Part shown: positions 1 to 7,571 of the stretch, piece by piece | Layout of the letters: every line of letters begins with the position of its first letter | Position numbering within the stretch: the first letter of the stretch is position 1 | NCBI GenBank assembly: GCA_964396555.1 | Contig: CAYNFX010000042.1 | Location: 1 to 15,153, forward strand | Length of the DNA: 15,153 nucleotides | Source of the DNA: Geofilum sp964396555 | GTDB lineage: Bacteria > Bacteroidota > Bacteroidia > Bacteroidales > Marinilabiliaceae | Direction of reading: 5' to 3' | Notes under the pieces: generated by a model | Told to the model about the DNA's origin: nothing | What the model saw: only the letters and a program-made list of their open reading frames with translations | Databases searched by the model: none | Translations under genes and position numbers: made by a program

Positions 1-131
1 TATATATGCTAGAAGGTTACGACCATGAAGAAATAGCCTCAATACTCAATATCTCGGAGTCGACTTCAAAGACTCAACTTATGAGAGCAAAGAAACGCAT
101 TATAGATATTCTCAATATTGGACAATATTAA
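1..131 (+). CDS. ECF-type RNA polymerase sigma factor, C-terminal end (partial)
   Basis: Only the last 42 codons are inside the window; the gene begins upstream. The frame (codons from position 3) encodes a sigma-70 region 4 helix-turn-helix: an EGYDHEEIASIL first helix, the ISEST turn, and the basic recognition helix SKTQLMRAKKRI. In ECF sigma factors this part contacts the -35 promoter element. The stop TAA is at 129-131, 18 bases before the next gene, which encodes a short cytoplasmic N-terminus followed by one membrane segment, the usual arrangement for a sigma factor and its membrane anti-sigma factor. Regions 2 and 3 are not visible, so the ECF subgroup cannot be named. The family is clear from region 4 plus the context. 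Confidence 0.85.
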   Translation, partial: YMLEGYDHEEIASILNISESTSKTQLMRAKKRIIDILNIGQY

Positions 132-149
132 GACCGGCAACGACAAGCC

Positions 150-701
150 ATGGACAAGAAAAAGAAATTATCAGATTTCATAGAGGACAACCGGGAGCTG
201 TTTGATGACAGAATCCCATCGCCCGAGCTTTGGAATAATATCAATAGGCAGCTTAATGCAGGGTCACGCAAACGAAGATCTCTGACAGTTTTCTGGGTGT
301 CCGGAGCTGCAGCTGCCCTGCTATTAACCTTACTGGTGCCTTCCCTGTGGTTTTCTGCTAGCAATAGACTGCAGAGTTATGACAAGAGTCTCAGCGGGGA
401 GATTTTTGAGATAACCAACTATTACGAGACACAGATAGAAGAGAAGATACAGCTCGTTTCCACCCTCAGTGCCGATGAGCCTTCTATTCGTACCGAGCTT
501 GATGCAGATTTGGCAAAACTTGACCAGGTGCTTGCCGAACTAAAGGAAGATTTGAAGGATGATGTTGCAAACAGGGAGGTTATATCAGCCATGATACAGA
601 ATTATAGAATGAAACTGAGCATACTTGAACAGGTCCTCGAATATGTGGACAATACTGAAAACAGTTCCGAACAGGAAAATGCAATAGAATACCAATTATA
701 A
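150..701 (+). CDS. single-pass membrane protein, putative anti-sigma factor
   Basis: A 183-residue protein. Residues 1-44 are charged and cytoplasmic, with PSPELWNNINRQL resembling the short helix that starts many Bacteroidota anti-sigma-like proteins. Residues 45-69 form one hydrophobic membrane segment. Residues 70-183 should be periplasmic and look helical, rich in Glu, Asp, Lys and Leu with heptad-like spacing, so a coiled coil is plausible. There is no CHCC zinc anti-sigma motif. The gene follows the sigma factor by 18 bases and precedes the DUF4097 gene by 10, so the three are probably co-transcribed. The inferred role is to hold the sigma factor at the inner membrane and release it on an envelope signal. 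The function rests on topology and position, not on a recognised domain. Confidence 0.6.
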   Translation: MDKKKKLSDFIEDNRELFDDRIPSPELWNNINRQLNAGSRKRRSLTVFWVSGAAAALLLTLLVPSLWFSASNRLQSYDKSLSGEIFEITNYYETQIEEKIQLVSTLSADEPSIRTELDADLAKLDQVLAELKEDLKDDVANREVISAMIQNYRMKLSILEQVLEYVDNTENSSEQENAIEYQL

Positions 702-711
702 GCGCCGCTAT

Positions 712-1848
712 ATGAAGCTTAAGGAAAAAAAACTGGGTTGTGATAATACCCGAACACGCCAGAGCCTATATAGACTCGCGGTAGTATTCCCAGTCATTGC
801 CTGGATGCTTTTTATGAGCACTTCTGCAAGGGCACAGGAGATCAGGGAGACTCTCAGTACTACCTACCTGTTTCACACCCCTGCAGGAGTGACGCTTCAG
901 ATTAACAATAAGTACGGGGAGATAAAAGTCAATACCTGGCAAAAAGATTCGGTTAAAGTTGATATTAAAAGGACTTTTATTCATCCAAGCCGGGAACAAA
1001 TAGAAAAGCTGAAGAATGAGGTAGACATAAGTCATTCTGTAGCCTCAAACTTCATCAGGTTTGAGACGACCTTCCAGCAAAGTGGCAAGCGTATTTTCAG
1101 GAATATCCAAGAGGCTGCCAATATGGTTGGGAATGAAAGGAACTCCCGTATCGAATACACTGTTACTGTTCCCTCAAGGGCAAATCTAAGTATTGTAAAC
1201 AAATACGGGGATGTGATTCTGCCAAATTTAAGTGGCAAGGTCTCCGTGGATCTGTCTAACGGCAACCTACAAGCCCGTAAATTAAGTGGGCCAGTCAATT
1301 TGATACTTGCTTTCGGAAACGCAATCATTGATGAACTTGCAACAGCAACTTTGGATCTTAATTTTGTGGAATTATCGCTAAATAAAGTCAACAACCTCAC
1401 TTTAAAGGGTAATTCATCTACTATTGATATTCCTGAGATTAACACTTTTGAGTTAAATTCCAGAAGGGACAAAATCAAAACCGGCAAGGTGGCAAGTATT
1501 AGCGGCACCACCTACTTTTCTAATATAAGAACAGAGCAGGTCACATCATATGTAAATCTGAATATGACTTATGGGGAAATAAGTAAGCTAAATGTATCAG
1601 GGCAGGTATCTGAATGTATTATTGTTGCCAGAACCTGTAATATTATCCTGGAAGTTGAAAGGCCAGTGCCTTATTCTATGACGCTTAAGCATCACAAGGG
1701 TAGTTTGACTCTACCTGAAACCATGAAACTGTCGGATCATAAATTCTCAGATCCCGAAATCAGGCGATACTACTTCAGGAATGATCTGTCTGAAAGCAGG
1801 CTGAAACTGAATGTTCAAGATGCAGATCTGAAAATAATCCACAAATAA
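712..1848 (+). CDS. secreted DUF4097-type (putative adhesin / beta-solenoid) protein
   Basis: A 378-residue protein with an export signal: a basic start, a hydrophobic stretch at about 21-36 and a likely cleavage at the ARAQ site (residues 39-42). The mature part consists of short repeating beta strands. The segment NNKYGEIKVNTW near residue 65 and its echo VNKYGDVILPNL near residue 163 are the typical units of DUF4097, where a strand with K-Y-G recurs as a beta-solenoid. Proteins of this type commonly follow an ECF sigma and anti-sigma pair in Bacteroidota, as here. The molecular role of the family is not established; surface or periplasmic location is inferred from the signal peptide. The start at 712 is 10 bases after the previous stop and gives a complete signal sequence. 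Confidence 0.7.
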   Translation: MKLKEKKLGCDNTRTRQSLYRLAVVFPVIAWMLFMSTSARAQEIRETLSTTYLFHTPAGVTLQINNKYGEIKVNTWQKDSVKVDIKRTFIHPSREQIEKLKNEVDISHSVASNFIRFETTFQQSGKRIFRNIQEAANMVGNERNSRIEYTVTVPSRANLSIVNKYGDVILPNLSGKVSVDLSNGNLQARKLSGPVNLILAFGNAIIDELATATLDLNFVELSLNKVNNLTLKGNSSTIDIPEINTFELNSRRDKIKTGKVASISGTTYFSNIRTEQVTSYVNLNMTYGEISKLNVSGQVSECIIVARTCNIILEVERPVPYSMTLKHHKGSLTLPETMKLSDHKFSDPEIRRYYFRNDLSESRLKLNVQDADLKIIHK

Positions 1849-1862
1849 TGCAACCATGAATT

Positions 1863-2414
1863 ATGAAAACTGTCTTTAGTTTGAAAATGGAAAGGATAAG
1901 AATATCAGCAATTATTTTGATTATGTTGCTAGGAACTAACGGAATCAAGGCACAGGATTACAACCATGCATTAAAGTTTCAGACCTCATTTGGTTATGGG
2001 CTTTCATACAAGATGATCGGGAATAATGACAAAGGCTTTGAAGTATCCTTTATAAGAAGTGATAAAATGACCCAGGCATCAGTAATACGGATCTTTCAGG
2101 AACCAGCACTTCCCAGAGTGTCAGACAAGTTATTTCTACTCTACGGCTATGGTACGCATTTAGCACACCGGTCATCATACTATCTGTGGAATCCCTTCAC
2201 TCCTGGTGATGGGTATAAGGAAATTAGTCACGACTTCTATGCCCCTGGCTTTGACGGATATGTGGGATTTGAATACAGATTTTTAAAGATCCCCTTTAAT
2301 ATCGTTATAGATCTAAACTGCAACTTCGAATTCTTCAGACCCGGATATTTTGCAATTAATTTCGTCCCAACAGCGGGATTAGCATATGTGTTTAAAGACA
2401 AAAGGAACTATTAA
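1863..2414 (+). CDS. small exported protein, predicted outer-membrane beta-barrel
   Basis: Not recognised as a named family. The 183-residue product has a signal peptide (hydrophobic core about 15-28, likely cleavage after Ala30 in GIKAQDY). The rest alternates polar and aromatic residues with frequent Gly and Tyr, as in outer-membrane strands: FGYGLSYKMIG, FDGYVGFEYRF, and a last strand TAGLAYVFKDKRNY. That suggests a small barrel of perhaps eight strands. It starts 14 bases after the DUF4097 gene and ends 11 bases before the next barrel gene, so it belongs to the same transcription unit. An internal Met9 (position 1887) is an alternative start that still leaves a usable signal peptide. Barrel topology is inferred by eye. 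Confidence 0.55.
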   Translation: MKTVFSLKMERIRISAIILIMLLGTNGIKAQDYNHALKFQTSFGYGLSYKMIGNNDKGFEVSFIRSDKMTQASVIRIFQEPALPRVSDKLFLLYGYGTHLAHRSSYYLWNPFTPGDGYKEISHDFYAPGFDGYVGFEYRFLKIPFNIVIDLNCNFEFFRPGYFAINFVPTAGLAYVFKDKRNY

Positions 2415-2425
2415 AACCAGAAATT

Positions 2426-3097
2426 ATGAAAACTCTAACATTGACAGTTGCTGTTTTGCTGACATCAGCGATAGCAGCATTTGGACAGACAGAATCAAAT
2501 TCGCAAATGAAGACGATCTTTGGTGATCCGGAAGTATCATCTGTTGGCGGTTTCGGAGCCATTGGCTTTGGTTATACTGAAGTAGGCTCACAGGATGCTA
2601 TTTACTTTTCGGCCCATGGAGCAGCAGTGGTCAACCACAATATGGCTATCGGTGGTGGCGGTAAGGCCTTCATTTCAAGAGTAGCATATGACCAAAACCT
2701 GAGCGATGATTTCAACTACGTCGGAGGTTATGCAGGCCTTATTATTCAACCTATTGTTGGCTGGAACCAACCCGTTCACCTCAGTTTTCCTGTTCTTATA
2801 GGTGGTGGTGGCATCGGTTACATAAAGCACTGGGGTGAATACGAAGACGATGAATATGAGTTTGATGACGAAGATAGCTATGCATTCTTTGTTGTTGAAC
2901 CAGGAGTTGAAGTTGAGTTCAACATGGTAAAATGGATGCGTCTTGCTGCAACTGTAAGCTATCGCTACACTACTGATATCAAACTGAGGTACAGACCTCT
3001 CGATGGTCAGAGTCAATCAGAAACTGCCTACATAGCCCCTGACGATATGCTCCGCGGTATTAATGTCGGACTTGTATTTAAGTTTGGAAGATTCTAG
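2426..3097 (+). CDS. outer-membrane beta-barrel protein with an acidic loop
   Basis: A 223-residue protein with a clear signal peptide (residues 1-20, ending AAFGQ). The mature part is Gly-rich with alternating strand patterns (GGFGAIGFGYTEVG, IGGGGIGYIKHWG) and ends in GLVFKFGRF, with the C-terminal Phe expected for BAM-dependent insertion in the outer membrane. Residues 138-150 (positions 2837-2875) form a very acidic patch with ten Asp/Glu in thirteen residues, probably a loop between strands. It is the last gene of the sigma-factor unit and starts 11 bases after its neighbour. No specific family is recognised and the transported or bound partner, if any, is unknown. Confidence 0.6.
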   Translation: MKTLTLTVAVLLTSAIAAFGQTESNSQMKTIFGDPEVSSVGGFGAIGFGYTEVGSQDAIYFSAHGAAVVNHNMAIGGGGKAFISRVAYDQNLSDDFNYVGGYAGLIIQPIVGWNQPVHLSFPVLIGGGGIGYIKHWGEYEDDEYEFDDEDSYAFFVVEPGVEVEFNMVKWMRLAATVSYRYTTDIKLRYRPLDGQSQSETAYIAPDDMLRGINVGLVFKFGRF

Positions 3098-3108
3098 CAT
3101 ATCACCCT

Positions 3109-3200
3109 ATTTTCCCACTATATTTAGCTGGTTATATCGCTGAAAAACACTTTTTCAGAGACAGAATAAGTGATTTCAATAAGTCTCTGAGTGGGAAAAT
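3109..3200 (+). other. structured intergenic RNA candidate: 11-bp outer stem enclosing two competing hairpins
   Basis: In the gap before the TonB receptor, ATTTTCCCACT (3109-3119) is perfectly complementary to AGTGGGAAAAT (3190-3200). Inside are two further perfect stems: CTGAAAAA/TTTTTCAG (3140-3147 with 3151-3158) and TCAGAGAC/GTCTCTGA (3155-3162 with 3183-3190). The two inner stems share 3155-3158 and so exclude each other. No open reading frame is present. It could be a leader RNA, the end of the upstream transcript, or an old small inverted-repeat insertion. No known riboswitch motif was seen; in particular there is no cobalamin-box-like element. Confidence 0.45.
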
Positions 3201-3217
3201 TATATCTATTAAGAATC

Positions 3218-3245
3218 AGGGGCTGTTGCTGTGGAAACAGCCCCT
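3218..3245 (+). terminator. terminator-like hairpin just upstream of the TonB receptor
   Basis: A 10-bp perfect stem, AGGGGCTGTT (3218-3227) with AACAGCCCCT (3236-3245), and an 8-base loop. The following CTATTCAA is a poor U tract. It may end the sigma-factor operon or act as an attenuator for the receptor, whose start codon is only 28 bases downstream. Confidence 0.5.
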
Positions 3246-3273
3246 CTATTCAACCCAAAGTCAATCTTAATCA

Positions 3274-5616
3274 ATGAAATATCTTTATTGTTTGCTGCTG
3301 TTGTTTTGGTCAGGAATTACACTTTTAGGTGCCAATATTGAGCCGAAACGAGATCCCGTAATAAGTGGTTATGTAAAAGATGCCAAAACCGGAGAGACTC
3401 TTATCGGCGCTTCAATATACTTTAAAGAAGAAGGAAAAGGTACAGCATCCAATCTATACGGATTTTTTAGCATTTCACTTCCTCCCGGACAAAAGGTTAT
3501 CACTGTCAGTTTCATGGGTTATAAGACATATGAAAGATTGATAATACTTGAATCTGATCAAAGCCTTAATATCTCTCTTGAGCCTGTATCAGCCCAACTT
3601 GAAGAGGTTAATATTATTGCTGATGGTACACGAATGAACCTTGACGAGCCTATTACAGGGATGCAGAGAATCAACGCAGCAATGATAAAAGAGGTTCCTG
3701 CCTTGATGGGGGAAATCGATCCAGTAAAAGTACTGCAATTAATGCCCGGCATCTCGGCTGCCAGCGAAGGATCCAGCGGATTTAGCGTGCGCGGTGGAAA
3801 TCCGGACCAAAACCTCATCGTCCTTGATGAAGCAATTGTATATAATGCAGGTCACCTTATGGGTTTCTTTTCGGTGTTTAACAATGATGCGCTGAGAGAT
3901 GTAAATATTTACAAAGGTGATATTCCGGCCCGTAGCGGAGGACGTCTGGCTTCACTGCTCGATATCAGGATGAAGGACGGAAATACCGAAAAGCTATCGG
4001 GTAAAGGAGGGATTGGGACTATCTCATCCAGGCTGACTCTGGAAGGACCTGTGTTTTCAGAAAAGACCACCTTTCTTCTTGCCGGAAGACGCACTTATGC
4101 TGATGTTTTTCTGCCATTTGCAAAAGAAAAGCAGGTAAGGGATGCCGGTCTCTATTTCTTTGATTTAAATGCCAAAATCAGCCACACATTCAGCGATCAA
4201 GACAGAATTTATCTGAGCGCCTATGGTGGTAGAGATTATTTCAGGGCGTCCGATTCAGAACTGGCCTTTGGTAATCAGACTGCAACACTGAGATGGAATC
4301 ACCTGTTTACTTCCCGTTTGTTTGGTAACCTTAGTCTGATATATTGCAACTACAACTACAGCCTTGGATCTGAAGCCGGTGAGACAAGTGATTTCGAATG
4401 GAAGTCCAGACTTCAAAACCTGGCTTTTAAAGCTGATTTCAACTATTACCCTACACCTAATCATTCAATCAGCTTCGGAGTTCAGAGTATCACACATTCT
4501 ATTCTACCTGCGCATATACGGGGAACTAATGAAAACACGGTATTTAACGAATTGAAGATGCCTACAGCAAATGCTAGGGAACTTGGTATCTATGCCGAAA
4601 ACCTCCATCTGATTGGTGACAGACTTACCCTAAGGTACGGATTAAGAGTATCCGGCTTTCAAAATGTGGGCAAAGGATTGAGGTACTACTATGATAAAAA
4701 CTATGAAGTAATCGGTAGCAAAGAATATAAAAAGGGCGAAGTTTACAACAACTACTGGGGACTGGAACCGCGCCTTGGAGTCTCATGGATGCTCAATCCA
4801 CACAGTTCGGTAAAGGCTGCCTATACTCGCACCTTACAATATATGCACCTAGCTTCAAATTCGAAGTCCACTACCCCACTTGATGTATGGTTTCCTTCCT
4901 CACCCAATGTCAAACCACAGATTTCAGATCAGGTCTCTCTGGGGTATTACAAACAAGTTTTGGGAAACCTGCTTGAAGCAGGAGTTGAGGTGTTTTATAA
5001 AGAGCTTCAGAATAGCATTGACTTTAAAGATTATGCAGAATTGCTGCTAAACGAGTACCTTGAAGGTGAGCTAAGATTTGGAAGCGGAAAGGCCTATGGA
5101 CTTGAGTTTAGCACAAACTTTGATCTTTACGGATGGAGTGGGTGGCTTAGCTATACCTTGAGCAAATCAACAAGGCAAATAAACGGTATAAATAATAATA
5201 AAAGGTATTTGTCGCCCTATGACCACACGCATGACGTTTCTCTTGTCGTTACACGAAGTATTAGCAAGAGGCTTTCGGCTTCGGCCAACTGGGTATATTT
5301 CACAGGAGCACCTGTAACCTTCCCGATTGGACGCTTTGAAAGCGGAGGCAACATAATCCCAATTTATTCGGACAGAAATGCAGAGAGGATGCCTGATTTT
5401 CACAGGCTGGATCTGGCTGTGACCCTGCGCGACAAAAAGAATGACAACCGGAGGTTCAGTGGAGAATGGGTACTCTCCCTTTACAATGCCTATGGTCGCA
5501 AAAACACATGGTCAATATCCTTCATCGAGGATGAGGATGTTGCAGGTCGCACCAAGGCTATGAAGACATATCTTTTTAGTATAGTACCCTCATTAACATA
5601 CAACTTCAAGTTCTGA
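3274..5616 (+). CDS. TonB-dependent outer-membrane receptor with carboxypeptidase-regulatory-like N-terminal domain
   Basis: A 780-residue receptor. Residues 1-20 are a signal peptide. Residues about 29-104 are the carboxypeptidase-D-regulatory-like domain (ISGYVKDAKTGETLIGASI, then SISLPPGQKVITVSFMGYK). Residues about 120-235 are the plug, with GFSVRGGNPDQNLIVLDEA and VNIYKGDIPARSGGRLASLL. The remainder is the barrel and ends in TYNFKF with a terminal Phe. No STN signalling domain is present, so it is not a FecA-type transducer. It is shorter than typical SusC proteins (about 1000 residues), and its partner is a DUF4249 lipoprotein rather than SusD. It should import a ligand across the outer membrane using TonB-ExbBD energy; the substrate cannot be read from the sequence. 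The start at 3274 gives the complete signal peptide. Confidence 0.92.
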   Translation: MKYLYCLLLLFWSGITLLGANIEPKRDPVISGYVKDAKTGETLIGASIYFKEEGKGTASNLYGFFSISLPPGQKVITVSFMGYKTYERLIILESDQSLNISLEPVSAQLEEVNIIADGTRMNLDEPITGMQRINAAMIKEVPALMGEIDPVKVLQLMPGISAASEGSSGFSVRGGNPDQNLIVLDEAIVYNAGHLMGFFSVFNNDALRDVNIYKGDIPARSGGRLASLLDIRMKDGNTEKLSGKGGIGTISSRLTLEGPVFSEKTTFLLAGRRTYADVFLPFAKEKQVRDAGLYFFDLNAKISHTFSDQDRIYLSAYGGRDYFRASDSELAFGNQTATLRWNHLFTSRLFGNLSLIYCNYNYSLGSEAGETSDFEWKSRLQNLAFKADFNYYPTPNHSISFGVQSITHSILPAHIRGTNENTVFNELKMPTANARELGIYAENLHLIGDRLTLRYGLRVSGFQNVGKGLRYYYDKNYEVIGSKEYKKGEVYNNYWGLEPRLGVSWMLNPHSSVKAAYTRTLQYMHLASNSKSTTPLDVWFPSSPNVKPQISDQVSLGYYKQVLGNLLEAGVEVFYKELQNSIDFKDYAELLLNEYLEGELRFGSGKAYGLEFSTNFDLYGWSGWLSYTLSKSTRQINGINNNKRYLSPYDHTHDVSLVVTRSISKRLSASANWVYFTGAPVTFPIGRFESGGNIIPIYSDRNAERMPDFHRLDLAVTLRDKKNDNRRFSGEWVLSLYNAYGRKNTWSISFIEDEDVAGRTKAMKTYLFSIVPSLTYNFKF

Positions 5617-5621
5617 TAATA

Positions 5622-6485
5622 ATGAAAATAACACATTTATACTCAGGATTTGCCCTTATGGCATTTGCGTTACTATCATGTGAAGAAGAGATAAATCTGA
5701 ATCTTAAGACCAGTGACACCCGTCTTGTAGTTGGTGGAATGATAACCAGTGATACAACACATCATGTTATAACCCTTACTCAATCCGCTCACTATTTTGA
5801 CAACACTCAGGTAAAACATATTTCTGGTGCCCTTGTAGAAGTTATGGCGGGAGATTCAATTGTCGTATTCACCGAGTCAGATAAAAATCCGGGAAGGTAT
5901 TTGAGTCCGGCAAACTTTTATGGAGTACCGGGAAGCGAGTATAGGCTTAGAGTAACCAACGTAAAAATGGCAGGAGTATCTGCAGATGAAGAGTTTCTTT
6001 CCTCATCCACGATGCCACCAGTTACTCAAATGGATTCAGCAAGTATTGGATATAGTTATGAATGGGACTTGTGGAAGATTGTTATATCAGCACAGGACCC
6101 GGCCAATGAAAGCAATTTTTATATGTTTAACCTGCTGCGTAATGGTCGTCAAACCACAGAAACCTTAAAAGAAAAGACAATCCTGGATGATAGATTGTTT
6201 GACGGTAAATATGCTTCAGAAGTCTGGATCTTCGGACTTGATTCAGAAGAATATGAATTCCAACCGAATGACATCCTAACAATGGAATGCTACAATATAA
6301 CAAAAGAGTTTTATAATTATGTCTATGCAGTTCAGATTGAAATACAGGGCAGCAACCCACTATTCTCAGGTTCACCGGCCAATGTACCAGGCAATATCAG
6401 CAACAATGCCCTGGGATACTTCACAACAAGTGCTGTAAGCAGGGTCGACTTTATCAATCCATACAAACTGGAGGACATTAAGTAA
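5622..6485 (+). CDS. DUF4249 lipoprotein, partner of the TonB receptor
   Basis: A 287-residue lipoprotein. The signal peptide ends in the lipobox FALLSC, so Cys20 is the lipidated residue. Acidic residues follow directly (CEEEIN), which resembles the Bacteroidota lipoprotein export signal for surface display. The early mature part (LNLKTSDTRLVVGGMITSD, then a strand LITLTQSAHY-like segment and GALVEVM) matches the DUF4249 pattern, a family regularly encoded next to TonB-dependent receptors. It starts 5 bases after the receptor stop, so translation is probably coupled. The likely role is a surface accessory or ligand-capturing subunit, by analogy with SusD, but this is inference since the family has no established function. 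The transcript ends in the hairpin at 6504-6531. Confidence 0.8.
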   Translation: MKITHLYSGFALMAFALLSCEEEINLNLKTSDTRLVVGGMITSDTTHHVITLTQSAHYFDNTQVKHISGALVEVMAGDSIVVFTESDKNPGRYLSPANFYGVPGSEYRLRVTNVKMAGVSADEEFLSSSTMPPVTQMDSASIGYSYEWDLWKIVISAQDPANESNFYMFNLLRNGRQTTETLKEKTILDDRLFDGKYASEVWIFGLDSEEYEFQPNDILTMECYNITKEFYNYVYAVQIEIQGSNPLFSGSPANVPGNISNNALGYFTTSAVSRVDFINPYKLEDIK

Positions 6486-6503
6486 CAAATGAAGAAATAG
6501 AAT

Positions 6504-6534
6504 GAGGCTGGCCCACCAGGGGACCAGCCTCTTC
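6504..6534. terminator. bidirectional terminator between convergent genes
   Basis: GAGGCTGG (6504-6511) pairs with CCAGCCTC (6524-6531), extended by CCC/GGG with one bulged A. It lies between the convergent DUF4249 and NigD-like genes. T runs are short on both sides, so efficiency is uncertain. Confidence 0.65.
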
Positions 6535-6571
6535 GTTGTCAATAACCCTAAAAATTAAATCCCGGAATAAA

Positions 6572-7270
6572 CTATTGTTCTACAATTACGTCTTCCTCTT
6601 CAATTATATATTTATATACAAGCTCTTTCTCGAAAGGAGTACCATCCATTTTCTTTGAGGTGAACAGTATCTTTACGCTGTCCTGATCTTCCACCTGAAA
6701 CTGGCCAATGGGGAAACATACTATTCCACCATAGTTGGTAGTCTGAAAATCTTCATTCTTATCATGATGAAAATCGAGCGTGACATAACCTTCCTTCTTC
6801 TGGTTTTTATCATCATACACAAGATCAAAGTAGTGAGTCTTGCTATTACCAAAGAATGAAAATTCTACAGTAAGATAATCATTAGCCGTAGACAGGAATG
6901 ATATGCTTACAGGGTCATTTGCTATTGTATCCCTAAGAACATTGTCAGCAATTTTGATATTCTTTGTAAGAATATTATCAATGCCCACAATCTTCACCTC
7001 ATAATCATAGGCAATCTGCTCATCCTTTATCTCCTTTTCGATAACATACTGTACAAACACTCTGGTTCCATTCTTGATCGTGTAATTGTTAGGATAAGCA
7101 ACGGGTTTCAGTAAATGCTTACTATCTGTCTGTATCATAAACTCTGATGCTGTATTACCCTTAACCACTCCAAGGGAGTAGCTGTAATACACAGGGTCTT
7201 CATCATCAAACTCACAGCTAACAACCAGAAAAGACAATAGTCCTAACAGTAAAAACAGATTTTTTCTCAT
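6572..7270 (-). CDS. NigD-like lipoprotein
   Basis: A 232-residue lipoprotein with the signal peptide ending LVVSC (Cys19), followed by acidic FDDEDP, compatible with surface or outer-membrane placement. The mature part resembles NigD-like proteins: an N-terminal OB-fold-like half (about 30-100, YSLGVVKGN through GTRVFVQYVIEKEI) and a C-terminal beta-sandwich half (about 110-225) containing FFGNSKTHYFDLVYDD and GYVTLDFHHDKN. NigD was named from a bacteriocin (nigrescin) gene cluster in Prevotella, but the family is widespread in Bacteroidales and its biochemical role is not known; no bacteriocin genes are visible here. It is a single gene, convergent with the receptor operon and divergent from the TorF-type gene. 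Confidence 0.75.
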   Translation of the reverse strand: MRKNLFLLLGLLSFLVVSCEFDDEDPVYYSYSLGVVKGNTASEFMIQTDSKHLLKPVAYPNNYTIKNGTRVFVQYVIEKEIKDEQIAYDYEVKIVGIDNILTKNIKIADNVLRDTIANDPVSISFLSTANDYLTVEFSFFGNSKTHYFDLVYDDKNQKKEGYVTLDFHHDKNEDFQTTNYGGIVCFPIGQFQVEDQDSVKILFTSKKMDGTPFEKELVYKYIIEEEDVIVEQ

Positions 7271-7494
7271 AATTCAAGTTTTTCGTTTTCAACCTCAAAG
7301 TAACTCAATTTTCAGGTAAGATGTAACCTTATCTATTAGGTTGCTTCGCAAAAGAACATTTTTTTGAGGGGGTCAACTAAAAAAAAGATCGCTTTTTCGA
7401 GCTCCACTCCTCATAATAAGGGGTGTTATCAATTATTCTGTATATTTTTTGTTTTTTTAGCGAAATATTTTAGGGTATAAAAAGAATTTCACCA

Positions 7495-7502
7495 TATTTT
7501 TG
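7495..7502 (+). promoter_or_regulatory. -7 promoter box for the TorF-type gene
   Basis: TATTTTTG matches the Bacteroidota consensus TAnnTTTG. It predicts a transcript start near 7509 and a leader of about 63 bases. No good TTG -33 element lies 19-21 bases upstream. Confidence 0.4.
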
Positions 7503-7508
7503 TTTCAT

Positions 7509-7531
7509 CACCCCTGGTAGAAAAGGGGGTG
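7509..7531 (+). promoter_or_regulatory. 5'-end hairpin in the TorF-type leader
   Basis: CACCCC (7509-7514) pairs with GGGGTG (7526-7531) around an 11-base loop. The stem begins almost exactly at the transcript start predicted from the -7 box, so it could be a 5' stabilising stem-loop. Confidence 0.35.
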
Positions 7532-7571
7532 GTCCTAAATTTTCCTAATACCTAATTAACACTATCTAGTC

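Larger units (their letters stand above)
7271..7571. other. divergent intergenic region between the NigD-like and TorF-type genes
   Basis: This 301-base AT-rich gap has no credible open reading frame. It must carry promoters for both flanking genes. A plus-strand -7 box (7495-7502) and a hairpin at the expected transcript start (7509-7531) are listed separately. For the minus strand only a one-mismatch -7 box was found (TTACTTTG, about 7296-7303). A weak 5-bp hairpin, AACCT/AGGTT, occurs near 7325-7343. Long T and A runs are conspicuous. Confidence 0.5.

Noticed and set aside
1032..1511. A 159-codon minus-strand frame inside the DUF4097 gene
   Set aside because: It lies wholly inside a gene with a signal peptide and recognisable repeats, and its product is hydrophobic with no domain or signal that makes sense. 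It is a shadow frame.
3109..3200. A miniature transposable element with 11-bp inverted ends
   Set aside because: The ends are perfect inverted repeats, but no target-site duplication flanks them and no second copy is in the window. An RNA structure explains them better.
3098..3273. A cobalamin or other known riboswitch before the TonB receptor
   Set aside because: The gap has strong stems, but I found no cobalamin-box-like or other recognisable aptamer core, so it is reported only as an unclassified structured element.
6572..7270. A bacteriocin system, because NigD was named from one
   Set aside because: No bacteriocin precursor, transporter or maturation gene is nearby. NigD-like proteins are widespread and the name alone does not imply the function.
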